Source: Torreya grandis (Eukaryota > Streptophyta > Pinopsida > Cupressales > Taxaceae). From it: DNA of 64,000 nucleotides. The DNA lies in the NCBI GenBank assembly GCA_037957365.1, contig JARHVA010000006.1, positions 12,854,001 to 12,918,000 of the forward strand. Direction: 5' to 3'. Position numbers and translations under genes: made by a program. This document shows, in pieces, positions 22,436-35,800 of the stretch (position 1 is its first letter; each line of letters opens with the position of its first letter). The notes below the pieces were generated by a model that worked only from the letters and a program-made list of their open reading frames with translations, was not told the origin of the DNA and ran no database searches.

Positions 22436-25400
22436 ATGTCACTTATAGATAGAAATTAGGGGAGAATTGGAGAGACCTTGTAGGTGTCAATTAAATTTAG
22501 ACACTGTACTTTATTATCGTAATCTCATTTGGTGTATTTTATATCATTTCTCACTATAATGAGTTCATCTATGTCTGCATATCATACCATCCTCAATGCA
22601 TTATATACTTATTATCAGACTACATATGTCATTTGGGAAACATGAGACCTTCCCATATGTGATCACATGTATGATTACCTTTGCATCCTTAGTTCACATA
22701 GATTTCTATTAGGTCACTACTCACATGAATGAACCCATATCATGATTGAAATAATTATTTCACATCATTACCATTAATAGACCATAAGTCATTTACATGT
22801 TGTGTTGTCCTGGGTTGATGTATCCTTTTAACACCATGTTTTATTGAGTGCTTTAGGTAAAAACCTAGCTGAATTGGAGGTCTACCTATAAATATATTAT
22901 TTTGACTTAAAATTTTCCATTTATGCTATGAATTTAAATTTGTATTTATATTTTAAAAAGGCTATAATAATTAGATTTACACAGACCCCACCAAGTTCCA
23001 ATAACAGATGACACCATCTAAAGCAAAACTATAGTTTGAAAAAGTTAAGGTAAAGTTGCTCTTAAGTAACTTTTCCTAGTCTAGTTAACTAAAAGCTATG
23101 TGATGCTCTAATTCCAACACCATGAGCCATGAGTGACTTGTGGAAATCCACTTAGGTCTTAGGCATGAACACCACCTATGTCTTAGATTTTATAATAGTT
23201 CTTCCTTGTCTGTACATGATTGCGTATGACTGTAGGTGACTATGTATTGAAAATCTATTTGATCTTTGGCTATGGTATTTTTAAGCTTAACTTGATCAGC
23301 CTTGAATCTTTCCAATGTAAAAAAAACATTGAGAAAACTAACCTTCCATTTTTCAAGAATAGAAACTAAGGTGTATTACCTTGATATAACTCCACTTATA
23401 GAAGACAACCTCTATAACTTAGAAACACCATCCTACAGACCACTTTATGCACTTAAACACAAGGAGAATGATCACGATTATCAAAACATGCTTCACATGC
23501 TAAAAAAAAATTGGAACCAAAATTAATAGGTTGAAACATCTCTACAATAATGTAAACAATACTTAGAAACATCAAACTAATTCAACAAATGATAAAATTT
23601 GTAGGAGATAGGAATGTGAAGGTAGTTTTGAGTCACTATCCTTCTTAAAAATCATTCATAAATCATAATCCATCACCATAAAATATATGACCATGGATGT
23701 GAAGGCCATGAAAAGTAAAAACATACACTAAGAAAATTCACCTTGAATCTACATATCATGTTTGAACAGAAGGGAAATCAGTTGACTAGTCTTGACTTGC
23801 ATAAGAGAGTGATGGGAAGACAAATTGGTATTTGATAATTTTGAGATTTTTAAATAAAATTGAATGTGAATATAAGTATCAGGGAGTTTAAAGGACACTA
23901 TTTCATCTCTCACACATGCCAAACTTATCTTGAAGTCTATACGAGTTTAGAAACTCTTTTTGTAATTATCTCCTTATTCTTAATGTGTAACCTATAATTA
24001 TCAGCTATAAAATAGTAATATAAGATTAACATGATTCATGGGACATTGAAAATAACCTTGACACACTTTTATCATCATATTAACCATACACTTTAATTAA
24101 ATGCCCCAAAATATGGCCTAGGATGACATAAGGATAACTTAGATAATTGTAACAAGTATAAAGACATGTTTTATGATCATGGTAGACATGTTTCAACTTA
24201 GGGGGACCTATGGAAGTTAAAACTTACATGGTGGGTTGACCTAATTTAAATAATTTTTACCTTTTTAGTTCCATCATTTCCTTCTTTTGAGGGACCGATC
24301 ATCAACCTTTTTTATCTATCACTCCCTCAAGGGGGCATCCAAAGCTCATCCATAACATGTTAGGGAATTAGGAATATAGGAAATTCTCATTATTTGATAA
24401 TATCTATACCTATAGCTTGTAATTCCTTCCCAAATAGGGGTAAACTATAGACACCCAATTCTAGCCACAACTAGCTTCCAATCAGACTTCAAATTGATTC
24501 CTACCAAACATTGAAAATTAATCTTAGGAATAATTAAACATCCCAATTATGTTTTAAAACCATTCATCAGTTCTCAAAATAATTTTTAGGCATCCCTGGT
24601 TTGGATACTAGTCCATATGTAATAATAACCTCTCACAGATTCATCCTCAGTCACCTTGTAACGTAACAACTACCATATTGGCCTATAGAACCATTAAGTA
24701 GGGAACTTGAACAAATATTAAAAAAGATAAAATGCTAATCAAAATAAATCATATAATTAAACAATATTAAATACTTAGTTGAATTATCCATTTGAAATTA
24801 ATGAATATCTAAAAATGGAAATTCTAAATAATAAAATATCATCTTTTCATCATTGCCTTTATAAGTTGTCAAGATCTTCCAAAATATACAAAAATATATA
24901 ATTTGAGATCCATGACTAGTAATTTAAAATCATAATTACATGAATTTTTTTAATTCAAATAAAGTTATTCTCAACTCACCTAGGGTTAGTTTGAACTCAT
25001 TCCATGTTTAAACTCAACCTTAACTCACCCTGGGTGAGAGTTAAATTGTGAGGCTATGAATACAAAGCCATACCTATTGATCTCTAATCTATAATAAGCC
25101 AAATTTATACTTCTAATTTATTGAGAGACAAGCCTTAAAATTAATGTTACCATGGCAAATTCATAAGCCAACTAGTTAAACCAACATGTCAAGAAGAGAA
25201 AGAGCAAAGAAAGATTCATTTTCAAAGATTTTTTGATGCACAAACCAAACAATCCACTTCAATAATAATTTTGGAGATGAAAGGAAGGTAAATAATGGTT
25301 CATTTTATGTTATATTTGTGATTTCATTTGTATGTTTGTTACTTGTGCTCTCTCTAGTATCTAGGCTAGAGGTGTTAGGACTTTAGTGTGTTATTTTGAT

Positions 25401-26600
25401 TTGTTTTATTGGAATAAAACTAGACAAACCTCCCCTCTAAGTATTCCTTGTTCATAGGAAGATATTTCTATAAAAAAAATTATTTTCTATATTTCTTTCC
25501 TTCGGATTTCTTGATAGTTATGTCACCCTAGGATAATTGCATCAAAGTTATTATATGGGTTTGATGCTAGTGTCCTATATAGAATATCAACTAGAATAGG
25601 ATGTGACTACTTTTATGCTTCTAGTTTTGGATTTGACTTCGATATATTACATTAAGATATAATTCATGGAATACAATTCCTTTTGAAATGGCAAAACCCT
25701 ATCTTTCTATCTTCAATGTTACTTTGGGGAAAAACGGGTTGGTGGGCACATAGTGTTGAGCTGACCTACAATGACCCTATTGTTAAAGGGTGTTGCTTAC
25801 ATAACAAATACTCTAGAAGAAGTCACACACTACAATCATGAATAAAAACAAAACATAACACTTAAATTTGTATAAATTACTGAGATTTAAAAGAGACTTC
25901 ACAAATTATCTCTTCATTCACTTCTTGACAAACCAATACATTCCATTATCACCTACAACAAAATAGAGTGTTTTTCTCAAGTTCTTAGTATGTTATTGAT
26001 ATTTATTTTAATATCCTTATAACATATCATGTCATACAAACTAATTACTACTCTTTATTTCCACCTTACATGAATTTGTCTTATTTTATGACATTAAACA
26101 TGCAAGATTACTCCTTATAAGTCCACTTCACTCAGGGTGGCAGTTACATTTGCATGTTTCTTTGATTGCATTACTTTATTTATAAATTGTACTTAAAAAA
26201 ACCCTTCACACACTCCTAGGAAATAATATGACCCTACACACATTCACCAACAAATACATATCTCACAAATCCTAAAATACCACTATAAACCTAGTTATTA
26301 AGTTCAAATTTTAAAAATTTCCCTTTTGACAGGAAACTCTAAATGGGCTACAAACACACAAACTCCAAGAATATTCATGAATCCAACACACCCTATGGGA
26401 CCCTATAAGACATCTCACACTCATACCATACCAAATATGGTAAACATGGCACCCTCAAACATACTAACTTCTCATGTTACCTTTTAATTCTCTACATTAG
26501 ATAGGGATGCACTAATGCCTTTTCTGTTGACTATGGCCACATCTTAGTTGATTATGTAACTAATTTTATAATTTATGTGTGTGTGTGTGTATGCTTATTA
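22436..26600. other. AT-rich DNA without recognised genes
   Basis: Right flank of the long-LTR insertion; continuous with 7620-7743 in the ancestral locus. Short open frames, such as 74 codons at 23302, have no recognisable motif. A (TG)n microsatellite of about eight units lies at 26576-26591. No RT, integrase or gag block was found on either strand by eye; it may be old LTR or intergenic DNA. Confidence 0.5.
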
Positions 26601-27984
26601 TGGTTTAATATTTGGCCACATGTGTCAATTTTATGTCTAAAAGACATAAAAAATACAAAATTTTAGCTCCTACACAATAAATCAAATATAGAACAAATCC
26701 AAAGAGGGCAGTCAAGTAAGGGGAATAACTAATCTATCCTCAAAAAACCACACATAGTATGATTTCTACCTAAATAACCCAAAAATGGACTTAGATTGAT
26801 GTATTTCTCCATCATAAATTGAGTGCGTAAATATTGACAATTCTATATGAATTTAACTAGATAGATTAATTTAAATTCTTAGTAATGAGTGCCCTTAACC
26901 TATGATAAAATAATTTCAAACTTGGCCTATGATATTTATAATGTTTCATAATTTAAATTAAAATAAATAATGATATTTTACTCAATGCAGAATAAAATTT
27001 CTAAGTGATTGTTATAAATTAAGAATCCAAAGAGGGTTAGATCATTATTAGCAAATTCACATAAAAAACAATTGAGATACGATAACATGCTAAGCATAAT
27101 CCATATTATTAATAAAAAATAAGAAAATGATGAATCAAATAAAATATAAAACACAAAAATTTATACCTTCCTTGAAAGACTCACTTTTCTTTCTAGTCCA
27201 AAGAGCTATGTGCTCAACTTATAGAGCTAAAGGTATTTGATAATATTCACTCTGCATGCAGGCAACATCTCCCCTTTCATATAATTGGTTTAGCTTGGGA
27301 ATTGGCATGAAAGTAATAAATATCCTTATGTATTTTGGAAAAGTAAGTTTACATCTAAGAAGCTTGTCTATAATGGAGGAGGAGGCCTTAATTTATAGAC
27401 TTTGGGGATCAATGAGGACCATCCATCTTGATCATAAGATGGATGGTTGAAAATGTGTCAAATTTGGATGGTTGAGGAAGGGATGGGATAAAATTAATGA
27501 GGCATGGGCCGAGTATGGGCTTGAATTGCCTTGGGTTTTGGTTTATTTATGAAAGAGGTAAGGGCTGATATGAGGATAAATAGGTTTATTTGAATTAAAT
27601 AAATATGGAATTTCAAAATGCTATAGAAAATTCCATTAGTGATGGATTAGCTAAATAAAAATGATTAATTAACAAATATAATATGATTCAAGAGTTATGA
27701 ATTATAACAATTAGGCATGGGTTGTACTAATGAGGTATGGGTCAAGTATGGGCTTGACTTGACTTGGTATTTGGTTGATTGATGGAAGAGGTATGGGTCT
27801 AAATATATTTTGTCCCCATCCTTGCCTTATGTTGTCATGATTTGGACTTTTGACTTGAGATAGGTTGATGTGAGGATAAATATGATTTATAAATTTTTAA
27901 AAATTATGGATATTCAAAATACATGGAATTTTTTATTAAGGAATAACAAGTTAATTAATTTAGATTAATTAACTTAATGAAAGA

Positions 27985-28095
27985 TGATGTGAATAGTGAA
28001 TAGTTTATAGTGAACAATGAATAGTGTTGATGAATAGTGATAATGGAGGAAATGGTCTATTTTGTATAGGGGATAATGAATAGTGATAGTAAATG
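27985..28095. repeat. short degenerate repeats of TGAATAGTGA
   Basis: Five or more copies of GAATAGTGA or close variants (GTGAATAGTGAATAG, AATGAATAGTGTTGATGAATAG, ATGAATAGTGATAG) at irregular spacing. Looks like slippage-grown low-complexity DNA within LTR-like sequence. Confidence 0.6.
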
Positions 28096-29087
28096 AAAGT
28101 TAGAATCAATACAAAGTGTCCAATTTTAAGTGTATACCTTTTCCCCCTCTTTGAGAAGGCATTGAGAGACACTATATGAAGGAATGGTTTTTCAAAGAAT
28201 GAAAAAGTTAAAAAAATATAGATGATAATTTAGATGAAGAAATAATTAGTGACCCATGGTGCCTTTTTTAGAGGGCATGTAGGATATGGATGGGCTCTAG
28301 AAAAAGAGAGGAAAAAGATAGAGTGTGAGATATTAACCCATGGATGAGATTAATCCATGTGAGATAATGCTTGCATGCATTGATATTCGATGATGATAGA
28401 GTATAAAAATGATTTGCCCCAAAGAGGAGGGAATTAGGAATGATGCATCCCAAGATAAGCAAAATGCTTTAACTTCTCATAAACAAGGTAAAAGCTATGG
28501 GTTCAAGGAATGATCAATCTTGAAATAAGTTTCACACTTTGATTTTCCCCAAAAAGTGCAAAAGTTGTGATATTAGAATTAGAAGAAAGATAGATGATTA
28601 AATTTCCCCAAAGAGGGGATAATTGACTAACTAATGATTTCACCAATAGAGAAGATCTAATAATTAACTAAATTATTTACCTTAATAGGTGGATTTGACC
28701 TTTGATCAGTTTAATTGACTAGTTGATTGATTAGATAACACAACTCAAGGATTTAACCTATTACATAGACTAAAGATGAAATGAATGATGTAAATGTATG
28801 TAAAATAATATACTGACTTTTTAAAGAACGAACAAGCCACAAAAATCCTAGACATAAAAGAATGCTCAAAGTGATGAAATAAATGATTATAAGAACACAA
28901 TAATGGTTAAATAATAATGGTGGCTAAGTTGACTCTAGGACTAAATGTCACTGAGCATTAACTACATAGTCTAAATGGACTTAGGCTAATGTATATCTCC
29001 CAAAATGGAAGAAAATGATAAGAAATTATTGATTTAATAATATAATGAAGAATAATAATGGACCAATGTGTATGACTCTTTTTGTAT

Positions 29088-29089
<2 letters not shown>

Positions 29090-29178
<89 letters not shown>

Positions 29179-29184
29179 AATATT

Positions 29185-29277
<93 letters not shown>
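29090..29277. repeat. 188-bp palindromic microsatellite (CA)43-TAAATATTTA-(TG)45
   Basis: A run of CA dinucleotides (29091-29176) is joined by the palindromic core TAAATATTTA (29177-29186) to a run of TG dinucleotides (29187-29276). Each arm is the reverse complement of the other, so the tract is one near-perfect inverted repeat with arms of about 90 bases and no spacer. Open frames across it are meaningless Thr-His and Cys-Val repeats. Confidence 0.97.
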
Positions 29278-29280
<3 letters not shown>

Positions 29281-29315
29281 CACATATACATACATACATA
29301 CATATATATATATAA
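29281..29315. repeat. (CATA)n and (TA)n microsatellite
   Basis: CATATACATACATACATACA followed by a short (TA)n run, directly beside the CA/TG palindrome. It may be a mutated continuation of the same tract. Confidence 0.85.
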
Positions 29316-30485
29316 TTTTTAACTATTTTGATTTGATCAAGGAAAATGTGATGATGTGATGTAGTCAAATATAATCAAAATTATTTGATTAGATAATGAA
29401 TGATTTTTCAAGGGGATAAACTACCACCATATCATGAAATTATATATAATCCTCAAGAACTTGATTTTTAATATAACACATGAATGTATGTACCATGATA
29501 TAAAACACCATGATGGCCTAGTTGCAATGTGCATAAGGACTCACTCCTGATCTTGACAACAACACACCAATGATAAAAAGCCATGATGATAATTTTAATT
29601 TTTAATGGATGGACTCATGTACAAGTACAAGATAAGAAGCACCATGATGATGATCTTTTTAGCATAACGGACTGATGCAAGAAAACAATAATAAAATTAA
29701 ATAAATATACAAATAAGAAAACACACACAAACTTGAAAACAAAAGCAACAAAATGCATCATGTCATGAATCAAGGTAAAATATAAATGTGAAGGTTCAAT
29801 GAAATGATAAATGGATGGTTCCCCCAAGAAGGGATACATGCAAGGGAAAGACACATCTCATGGAGGAAAAGACACATCCAAAGGTGGCACAAATGATTGG
29901 AACTAATAATTAATATACCCAAATAGAGTGTATTTTAGAAGGACACATATCAATGGTTGCTAAAATGAGTGGACCAATTATAAATCAAGTATAATAATTG
30001 GATTTAGGATAAGACAATTTTTTTTGAATTTTTTGGCTTAATATTTATGGTGGAGATTTAAATCCTTTTTCAAATGTTTAGGATTTTGGAAATCTATCAA
30101 ATGTTTTTGGGTTTTTTGCATCTCAAGTCAATGCAGGATTAAGAGATACAAAGTAGATTAACTCACAAAATTATGAGAGTGTGGGAGTAGTAACTTTTAA
30201 AATGGAAATAGTGTAGGATTAACTCATAAAATAGTGAGAGTGTGAAATAAGTTTCACCAAGATGATCTCATAAACTAAACGCTATCTACATAGTTTGAAA
30301 AAACTTCAAACCATTTTAGTTCTTCCAAAATGGGACATAATAATTAATGAAGGACAAATGGATAGTGATAGATTATAATGAATGACAATGAGGGAAGGGA
30401 GTATGAATCTCCAAGGACCATGTCACATGAAAACCAAATGTGTCAAACCATCAAAGTGTCATGTGGATAATATGCCAAAAGGTTT

Positions 30486-31166
30486 AGTTGAATGTGGAAC
30501 CCATTTCAACACCCCTAAGGTTAAAATAAAATTAACAAGGCATTTTTAACATGTGGTTTTTTACTTTCATAAATGGTGGGGTGAATTTTTTGAGTGTGAT
30601 AACCACTTACCACATTTGTAGCACATTTTATGGATAAATGGGCATGATTTAAGGTGGTTGAGAGAATCAAGGGATTAACTTCATCCTAGTTGGTTATAAC
30701 CTCCCTTATTGGTTGCCATTTTGGTGGGAATATGCTTATCTCAAAGGCATGGCACATTTTTAAAGGGAATTTGGAAATTATAAATAGGGGTGAGGGGGAA
30801 CACATTATGTATTTTATTTTTCATCTCATTTTTATTTTTTTTATTCTCTCTTCGATTGGTGTGATTAGGTTTGAGGTGTAGTTTAGCATCTCAAGAATTC
30901 TAGTGTGAATTCAGGTTGGATAAAGTTATCTCTGTTAGAGGTTTCTTGTTGAGATTTGTCTTGTACTCTTGTTTATAATATTATAGAGATATTCTTGGTA
31001 GATTTATCTCACATTGGGTGAAACTCATTATATTGGTGTTATGTGTGTATTTGCTTAGATATGAATTTTCTTTCATATGTCTCTGTTGTTGTGATTTTGA
31101 GGAATGAATTCTATGTTGCATGTTATTGCATAATTATTATTTTTTCTCAATCACTTATTCCTAAAA
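30486..31166 (+). repeat. 5' LTR of the decayed copia, with TATA box
   Basis: Begins AGTTGAATGTGG (TGTTGAATGTGG in the 3' copy; the terminal TG is mutated) and ends CCTAAAA before the PBS at 31168-31180 (TTAGTATCAGAGC, original TTGGTATCAGAGC). The TATA box, TATAAATAG, is at 30779-30787 and is followed by GGGTGAGGGG. The 3' LTR has TATAAGTAGGGGTGAGG at the same place. Confidence 0.9.
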
Positions 31167-31243
31167 ATTAGTATCAGAGCTAGCTTTAGTGGTTTTGTTA
31201 AAGTGGTGAATTGTAGGGAAACATATTAGCTTGAGTGGGAGCT

Positions 31244-32000
31244 ATGACAAATAATGGTAGATCTAGAGTTAAAAAAATCAATGGGCAAAATTTTAGATTA
31301 TGGAAGATGCAGATGAAGGATTAATTGTTTTAGAAATATCTTCATCACCTCTTGATGGGGAAAGTAGTCCAACCTTCAGGAATGGATTAGGAAAATTGGG
31401 ATTTTCTTGATAAGAAAGCACTAAGATCCATATGGTTGTGCCTTGCATCTTTGATTGCCTTAAATATTTTAGAGGAGATGACCACATTTGGTCTAATGAG
31501 TAAACTAGGGGACTTATATGAAAAACCCTCTACCTTTAATAAAATATTTTTGATGGAAAGGTTATTTAATATGAAAATGTTTGGAAGTGGTTTTGTAGCT
31601 GATCATTTGAATGATTTTAATATAGTTATGAGTATGATAACTTTTATTGGTATTAAATTTGAAGATGAAGTTAAGGTTTTATTGATTTTTTTCTCCTTAT
31701 CTGACATTTTGGATAACTTAGTTATGGATGTGAGTAATGTCATTCCTATTAAGGGAAGTTTAAAGTTTAAGGATGTTATAGGTGTGATTCTTAGTGAGGA
31801 AATGCAAAGGAAGAACACCAAGGAATCATCTTTAAGGAATGATTTGATGATGGAGATTAAAGGGAGAAAAAAGGACATAAGCAAAGGAAACTATGGAAAT
31901 TCAAAGGGTCAGGGAAAATCTAAATCTAGAGTCAAGATGGTGTGCTAGTACTATGTTAAAAGTGGACACATAAAGAAGGAATGTTATGAACTTTAAGACA
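31244..32000 (+). pseudogene. copia gag
   Basis: The ATG at 31244 gives MTNNGRSRVKKINGQNFRLW, then KALRSIWLCLASLIALNILE, EKPSTFNKIFLMERLFNMKM and LKFKDVIGVILSEEMQRK, the conserved blocks of a common plant copia gag. A 170-codon open run (31436-31948) contains most of it. Stops at about residues 27, 30 and 47 precede it. The knuckle is decayed to C-X2-Y-X4-H-X4-C near 31943, with one stop inside. Gag would form the particle packaging this element. Confidence 0.88.
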
Positions 32001-32069
32001 ATCAGACCAAACATGAGGAGACCAAGGAGGTAACTATGATAAAGGGTGCTATTAGTTAGGATGATTTAA

Positions 32070-33130
32070 TTCTTTCCTTGGATAATGTTTCTAAATCTTG
32101 GAGATTAGATTTAGGAGCTTCTTTTCATGCCACCCCACATAGGCATGATTTTGTTGATTATGTTTAAAGAGATTTTGGACATGTTTATGTTGGTGATGAT
32201 GAACCATGAAGTATAATAGGGAAATGTTGTGTTTAGATGAATATTTAGAATGGGAACACATGGCTACTAAAGGATGTTAGATATGTCTCATAGTTAAGGT
32301 GGAATTTAATAACAATGGGGAAATTGGATAGTGAGGGCTATTTAGTGATGTTTACAATAGACTCTTGGAAAGCTACCAAAGGTGTTCTTGTGGTCGCAAG
32401 AGGTAAGAAGATTGGTAATTTTTAGTTGACTAGTAGTGTTGATAACTGTAATTTAGTTATTGTAGTTGGAGATGGAAATTTATGGCACTACAGGCTCAAT
32501 CATATGAGTCAAAATGGCATGGAGATATTGAAAGACAAGTTTCCCAAATTGAAACAGGTTGATTTGGACTTCTATGATGATTGTGTGTATGAGAAGCAAA
32601 AGTGAGTTAAGTTTCTAAGGGTTAGATCTACGAATAAGGAAAATAAGTTGGAGTTGGTTCACTTAGATGTATAGGGGCCAACTCAAGTATTTTCTATTGG
32701 TGGTTCAAATTATTATGTTACATTTATTGATGATGTAACTAAGAAAGTTTTGGTTTATTACATTAATAATAAATATGATGTGTTTGAAAAATTCAAGAGA
32801 TGAAAAGCTTTGATTGAGAATTAAATATGTCTCAAGTAAAATAATGAAGGTGAGTATTGTAGTAAAGCATTTGATGACTATTATTCATAAAATAGAATTC
32901 ATAGGCAAATGATAGTTCCAAGGATGACATAGGAGAATAAAGTGTCATAAAGGATGAACATGAAAATCATGGAGTGTTCTAGGAGCATGAGGTTGCATGT
33001 AGGGTTGCCCCTAATATTTTAGGTAGGAGTTAGCACAATGGTATATATGATTAATAGAGGACCTTCAGTGCCTTTGGATGGAGGCATACCTAAGGAACTT
33101 TGGTTTGGTAAGAAGTTAATTATTATTTTC
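32070..33130 (+). pseudogene. copia protease and integrase
   Basis: Protease: SWRLDLGASFHATPHRHDF (~32098; usual form WxxDSGAS, so Ser has become Leu). The pre-integrase HHCC region has NLWHYRLNHMSQNGMEIL (~32473). The integrase core has LELVHLDVxGPTQV (~32650) and YYVTFIDDVTKKVLVYYI, then NEGEYCSKAFDDY (second acidic block). Several TAG and TAA stops; the frame changes after ~33000. These would process the polyprotein and insert the cDNA. Confidence 0.85.
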
Positions 33131-33539
33131 TTAGGGTCTTTAGATGTGAAGAATTTATTCATGTTGCCAAGAAAGATAGGACCAAGTTAAAGCCTAAGTC
33201 TGAGAGATGAAACATTATTGGTTATGGTGAGGATGACTTTGGTTTCTAGGTTTGGAGTCTTAGAGATAAGAAAATTTTCTAGTCTAGGGATCTTATCTTT
33301 AAAGAAAAATTCATGTATAAGGATCAATTGCAGGAATAGGAACAAAAAGATTACATAGTTTTGGATGATATTAATAATGGTAAGATGTCCAAGGAGGTAG
33401 TTCAAGAACCTCATACACAGGAACCCCAAACACCTATAGTAAGAAGGTCTTCTAGGATAAGAAGAGCTCTTAAACATTTTTCACCATCTTTGAGTTATTT
33501 GTTACTTATTGATAGTGAAGAACCATAATTTTTTGAGGA

Positions 33540-34960
33540 AGCAATGCAGGTGAATGCTAGGAATAAGTGGGAGTAAGCCATGGAAGAGGAACATAATTCT
33601 CTCATGGAGAACTAGACATGGGATTTGGTGAAGCTACCCAAGGGTAAGAGAGCATTGAAAAACAAGTCGGTATACAAAATCAAAGAAGAGGATGGAGGAA
33701 GGAAAAGGTACAAGGCCCAATTGGTGGTCAAGGGGTTTGCATAAAATAAATGTACTGATTTTGATGAGATTTTTTCTCTTAGTCTTAAGATGACTTCTAT
33801 TAAAACTATGCTTGGTATGGTTGCAGTAGAGAATTTGCACTTAGAAAAATTAGATGTGAAGATGACATTCCTTCATGGTATTTTAGAGGAGGAATTAAAT
33901 ATGGAGTATCCATAGGGTTATGAGGTTAAATAAAATGAGAATTTGGTGTGCAAACTAAAGAAGAGCTTATATGGCCTAAAACAAGCTCCATGGAAATGGC
34001 ATAAGAAGTTTGACAATTTTATGTTGGTATAGGGTTACTCCAGGTGTCATTCTGACCATTACATGTATGTTAATAAATTTGAGGATGGTAATTATATTAT
34101 CATGTGCTTGTATGTAGATGAATGTTGGTTGCAGGAAAGAACATGCAACAAATTCAAGTACTCAAGAAAAATCTTGGTGATTCCTTTTCTATGAAGGATT
34201 TCGGTGTAGCAAAGAAAATACATAGTATGAGGATAACTCAAGATAGGAATAAGAGGAAGATAATCTTATCCCAAGAAGATTACATGAAGAAAGTTTTGGA
34301 GAGGTTTAGTATGCAGGATACTAATCTAGTGGGACTCCTTCAATAGGCCATTTTAGATTATCAAAGGAGCATTGTCCCAAGATAGAAGAAGAAAATCTAA
34401 AGATGTCCAAGGTACCTTACTCATTAATAGTTGGTAGCCTGATGTATGCTATAGTTTTTAATAGGATAGATATTTCCCATGCAATGGGAATAGTAAGTAG
34501 GTACATGATTAATCTAGGTTATGAGCACTGACAAGAAGTGAAGTAGATTATTTGATATTTAAGAGGAACCATGGGTAAAACATTATGTTTTGGTAGATTG
34601 AACACCATTTTTCATGGTTATGTGGACTCGAATATGGCTAGGGATGTTGATAGTAAGAAGAGTACAACAAGTTATATACTTACTATCAGGGATATAGTGA
34701 TTAGTTGGATTTTCTAGATACAGAACTTTATGGCTTTATCAACCGTAGAGGTTGAGTATGTTTTTTCTATAGAGTCTAGTAAGGATATGATTTGGTTCCA
34801 ATAGTTAATTAATGAGTTGGGGCATCAGTAGGAAGTTGGGGGATTACATAGTGATAGTTAGAGTGATATACATTTGGCCAAGAACTCCAATTTACACTTG
34901 AGGATGAAGCACATACATTTTTGGTATCATTTCATTAGATAGCTTTGGAGGAAAACATGG
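33540..34960 (+). pseudogene. copia reverse transcriptase and RNase H
   Basis: RT blocks: ALKNKSVYKIKEED, RYKAQLVVKGFA (~33700), DFDEIFSLSLKMTSIKTMLG, LDVKMTFLHGILEEELNMEY, LKKSLYGLKQAPWKWHKKFD and MCLYVDE (~34100; YVDD is cut after YVD by a frameshift). The frame resumes at 34122 (MLVAGKNMQQIQVLKKNLGD) to LGD-SFSMKDFGVAKKI. RNase H: GYVDSNMARDVDSKKSTTSY (~34617) and ALSTVEVEYV (~34735). The purine-rich PPT is just before 35119. Confidence 0.87.
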
Positions 34961-35118
34961 TGAATCTAGAGAAGATATATACAAGCCATAATCCTATGGA
35001 TATGTTGACCAAGGTAGTCACATTGGAGAATTTGAGGTTATGTTAAACTTTGGTTGGTCTTAAAGAAAATAATGGAGTGTTAAATTTTGTTCAAGGAGAA
35101 ATAATCCAAGTGGTAGAT

Positions 35119-35795
35119 TGTTGAATGTGGAGCTCATTTTAGCACCCCTAAGGTTAAAACAAAACTAACAAAGCATTTTTAACATGTAATTTTTACTTTG
35201 AAAAATGGTAGGGAGCATTTTTTGAGTGTGCCAACCAATTCCCTCATTTGTGGCATGTTTTATGAAGAAGTGCATGTGATTTAAGGTGGTTGAGAGAATC
35301 AGGGGATTATTTTTATCCTAATTGGTTGTAACCTCCCTTATTTGTTGCCATTTTGGTGTGGATATGCTTATCTCCAAGGTATGGCACATTTTTCAAGGGA
35401 TTTTGGAAAGTATAAGTAGGGGTGAGGGGGAAACATTATGTATTTCATTTTTCATCTCATTTTTGAGTTTTGTATTCTCTCTTCAGTTAGTGTGATCAGG
35501 TTTGAAGTGTAGTTTAGCATCTCAAGAATTTTGGTGTGAATTCAGGTTAGAGAAAGTTATCTCTCTAAGAGGTTTCTTGTTGATATTTGTCTTGTACTCT
35601 TATTTATAATAGTATAAAGAGATTCTTGGTGGATGTATCCCACATTGGGTGAACCACTTCATATCAGTGTTATGTGTGTATTTACTTAAATTTGAATTTT
35701 CTTCCATGTCTTTGCTACTATGATTTTGAGGAATAAATTTAGTGCTAAATGTTATTACATAATTATTATTGTTTCATATTCAATTATTCATAATA
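35119..35795 (+). repeat. 3' LTR of the decayed copia
   Basis: Begins TGTTGAATGTGG after CCAAGTGGTAGAT, the usual copia PPT-LTR junction, and ends CATAATA. Followed by the TSD GGTTT. Confidence 0.9.
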
Positions 35796-35800
35796 GGTTT

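Larger units (their letters stand above)
26600..30480 (-). repeat. probable decayed LTR or untranslated DNA of a Tat-type gypsy
   Basis: No coding motif. The block near 27385-27450 resembles the LTR block at 63640-63710: minus-strand TATAAAT followed by AGGCCTC/GAGGCC, and plus-strand ACCATCCATCTTGA beside it. Similar AGGCATGGG words occur near 27500 and 63790. This suggests a related minus-strand LTR, perhaps of the Tat remnant whose gag-PR lies at 40.1-40.7 kb. A CATCTCAA-TCAATG-AGGATT block occurs at ~30120 and again at ~36110, on the far side of the copia insertion. Confidence 0.35.
30486..35795 (+). mobile_element. Ty1/copia retrotransposon, full length but heavily decayed (5310 bp)
   Basis: LTRs 30486-31166 (681 bp) and 35119-35795 (677 bp) are flanked by a perfect TSD, GGTTT, at 30481-30485 and 35796-35800. 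The internal order is PBS, gag, protease, integrase, RT, RNase H, PPT, which is the copia order (integrase before RT). Many stops and several frameshifts. It inserted into DNA related to a Tat gypsy, whose PR lies at 40.2-40.4 kb. Confidence 0.93.

Noticed and set aside
23302..23526. 74-codon frame on plus as a host gene
   Set aside because: No recognisable domain and no support from flanking exons.
28958..29368. Open frames of 65-136 codons across the CA/TG tract
   Set aside because: They encode only Thr-His and Cys-Val dipeptide repeats forced by the microsatellite, on both strands.
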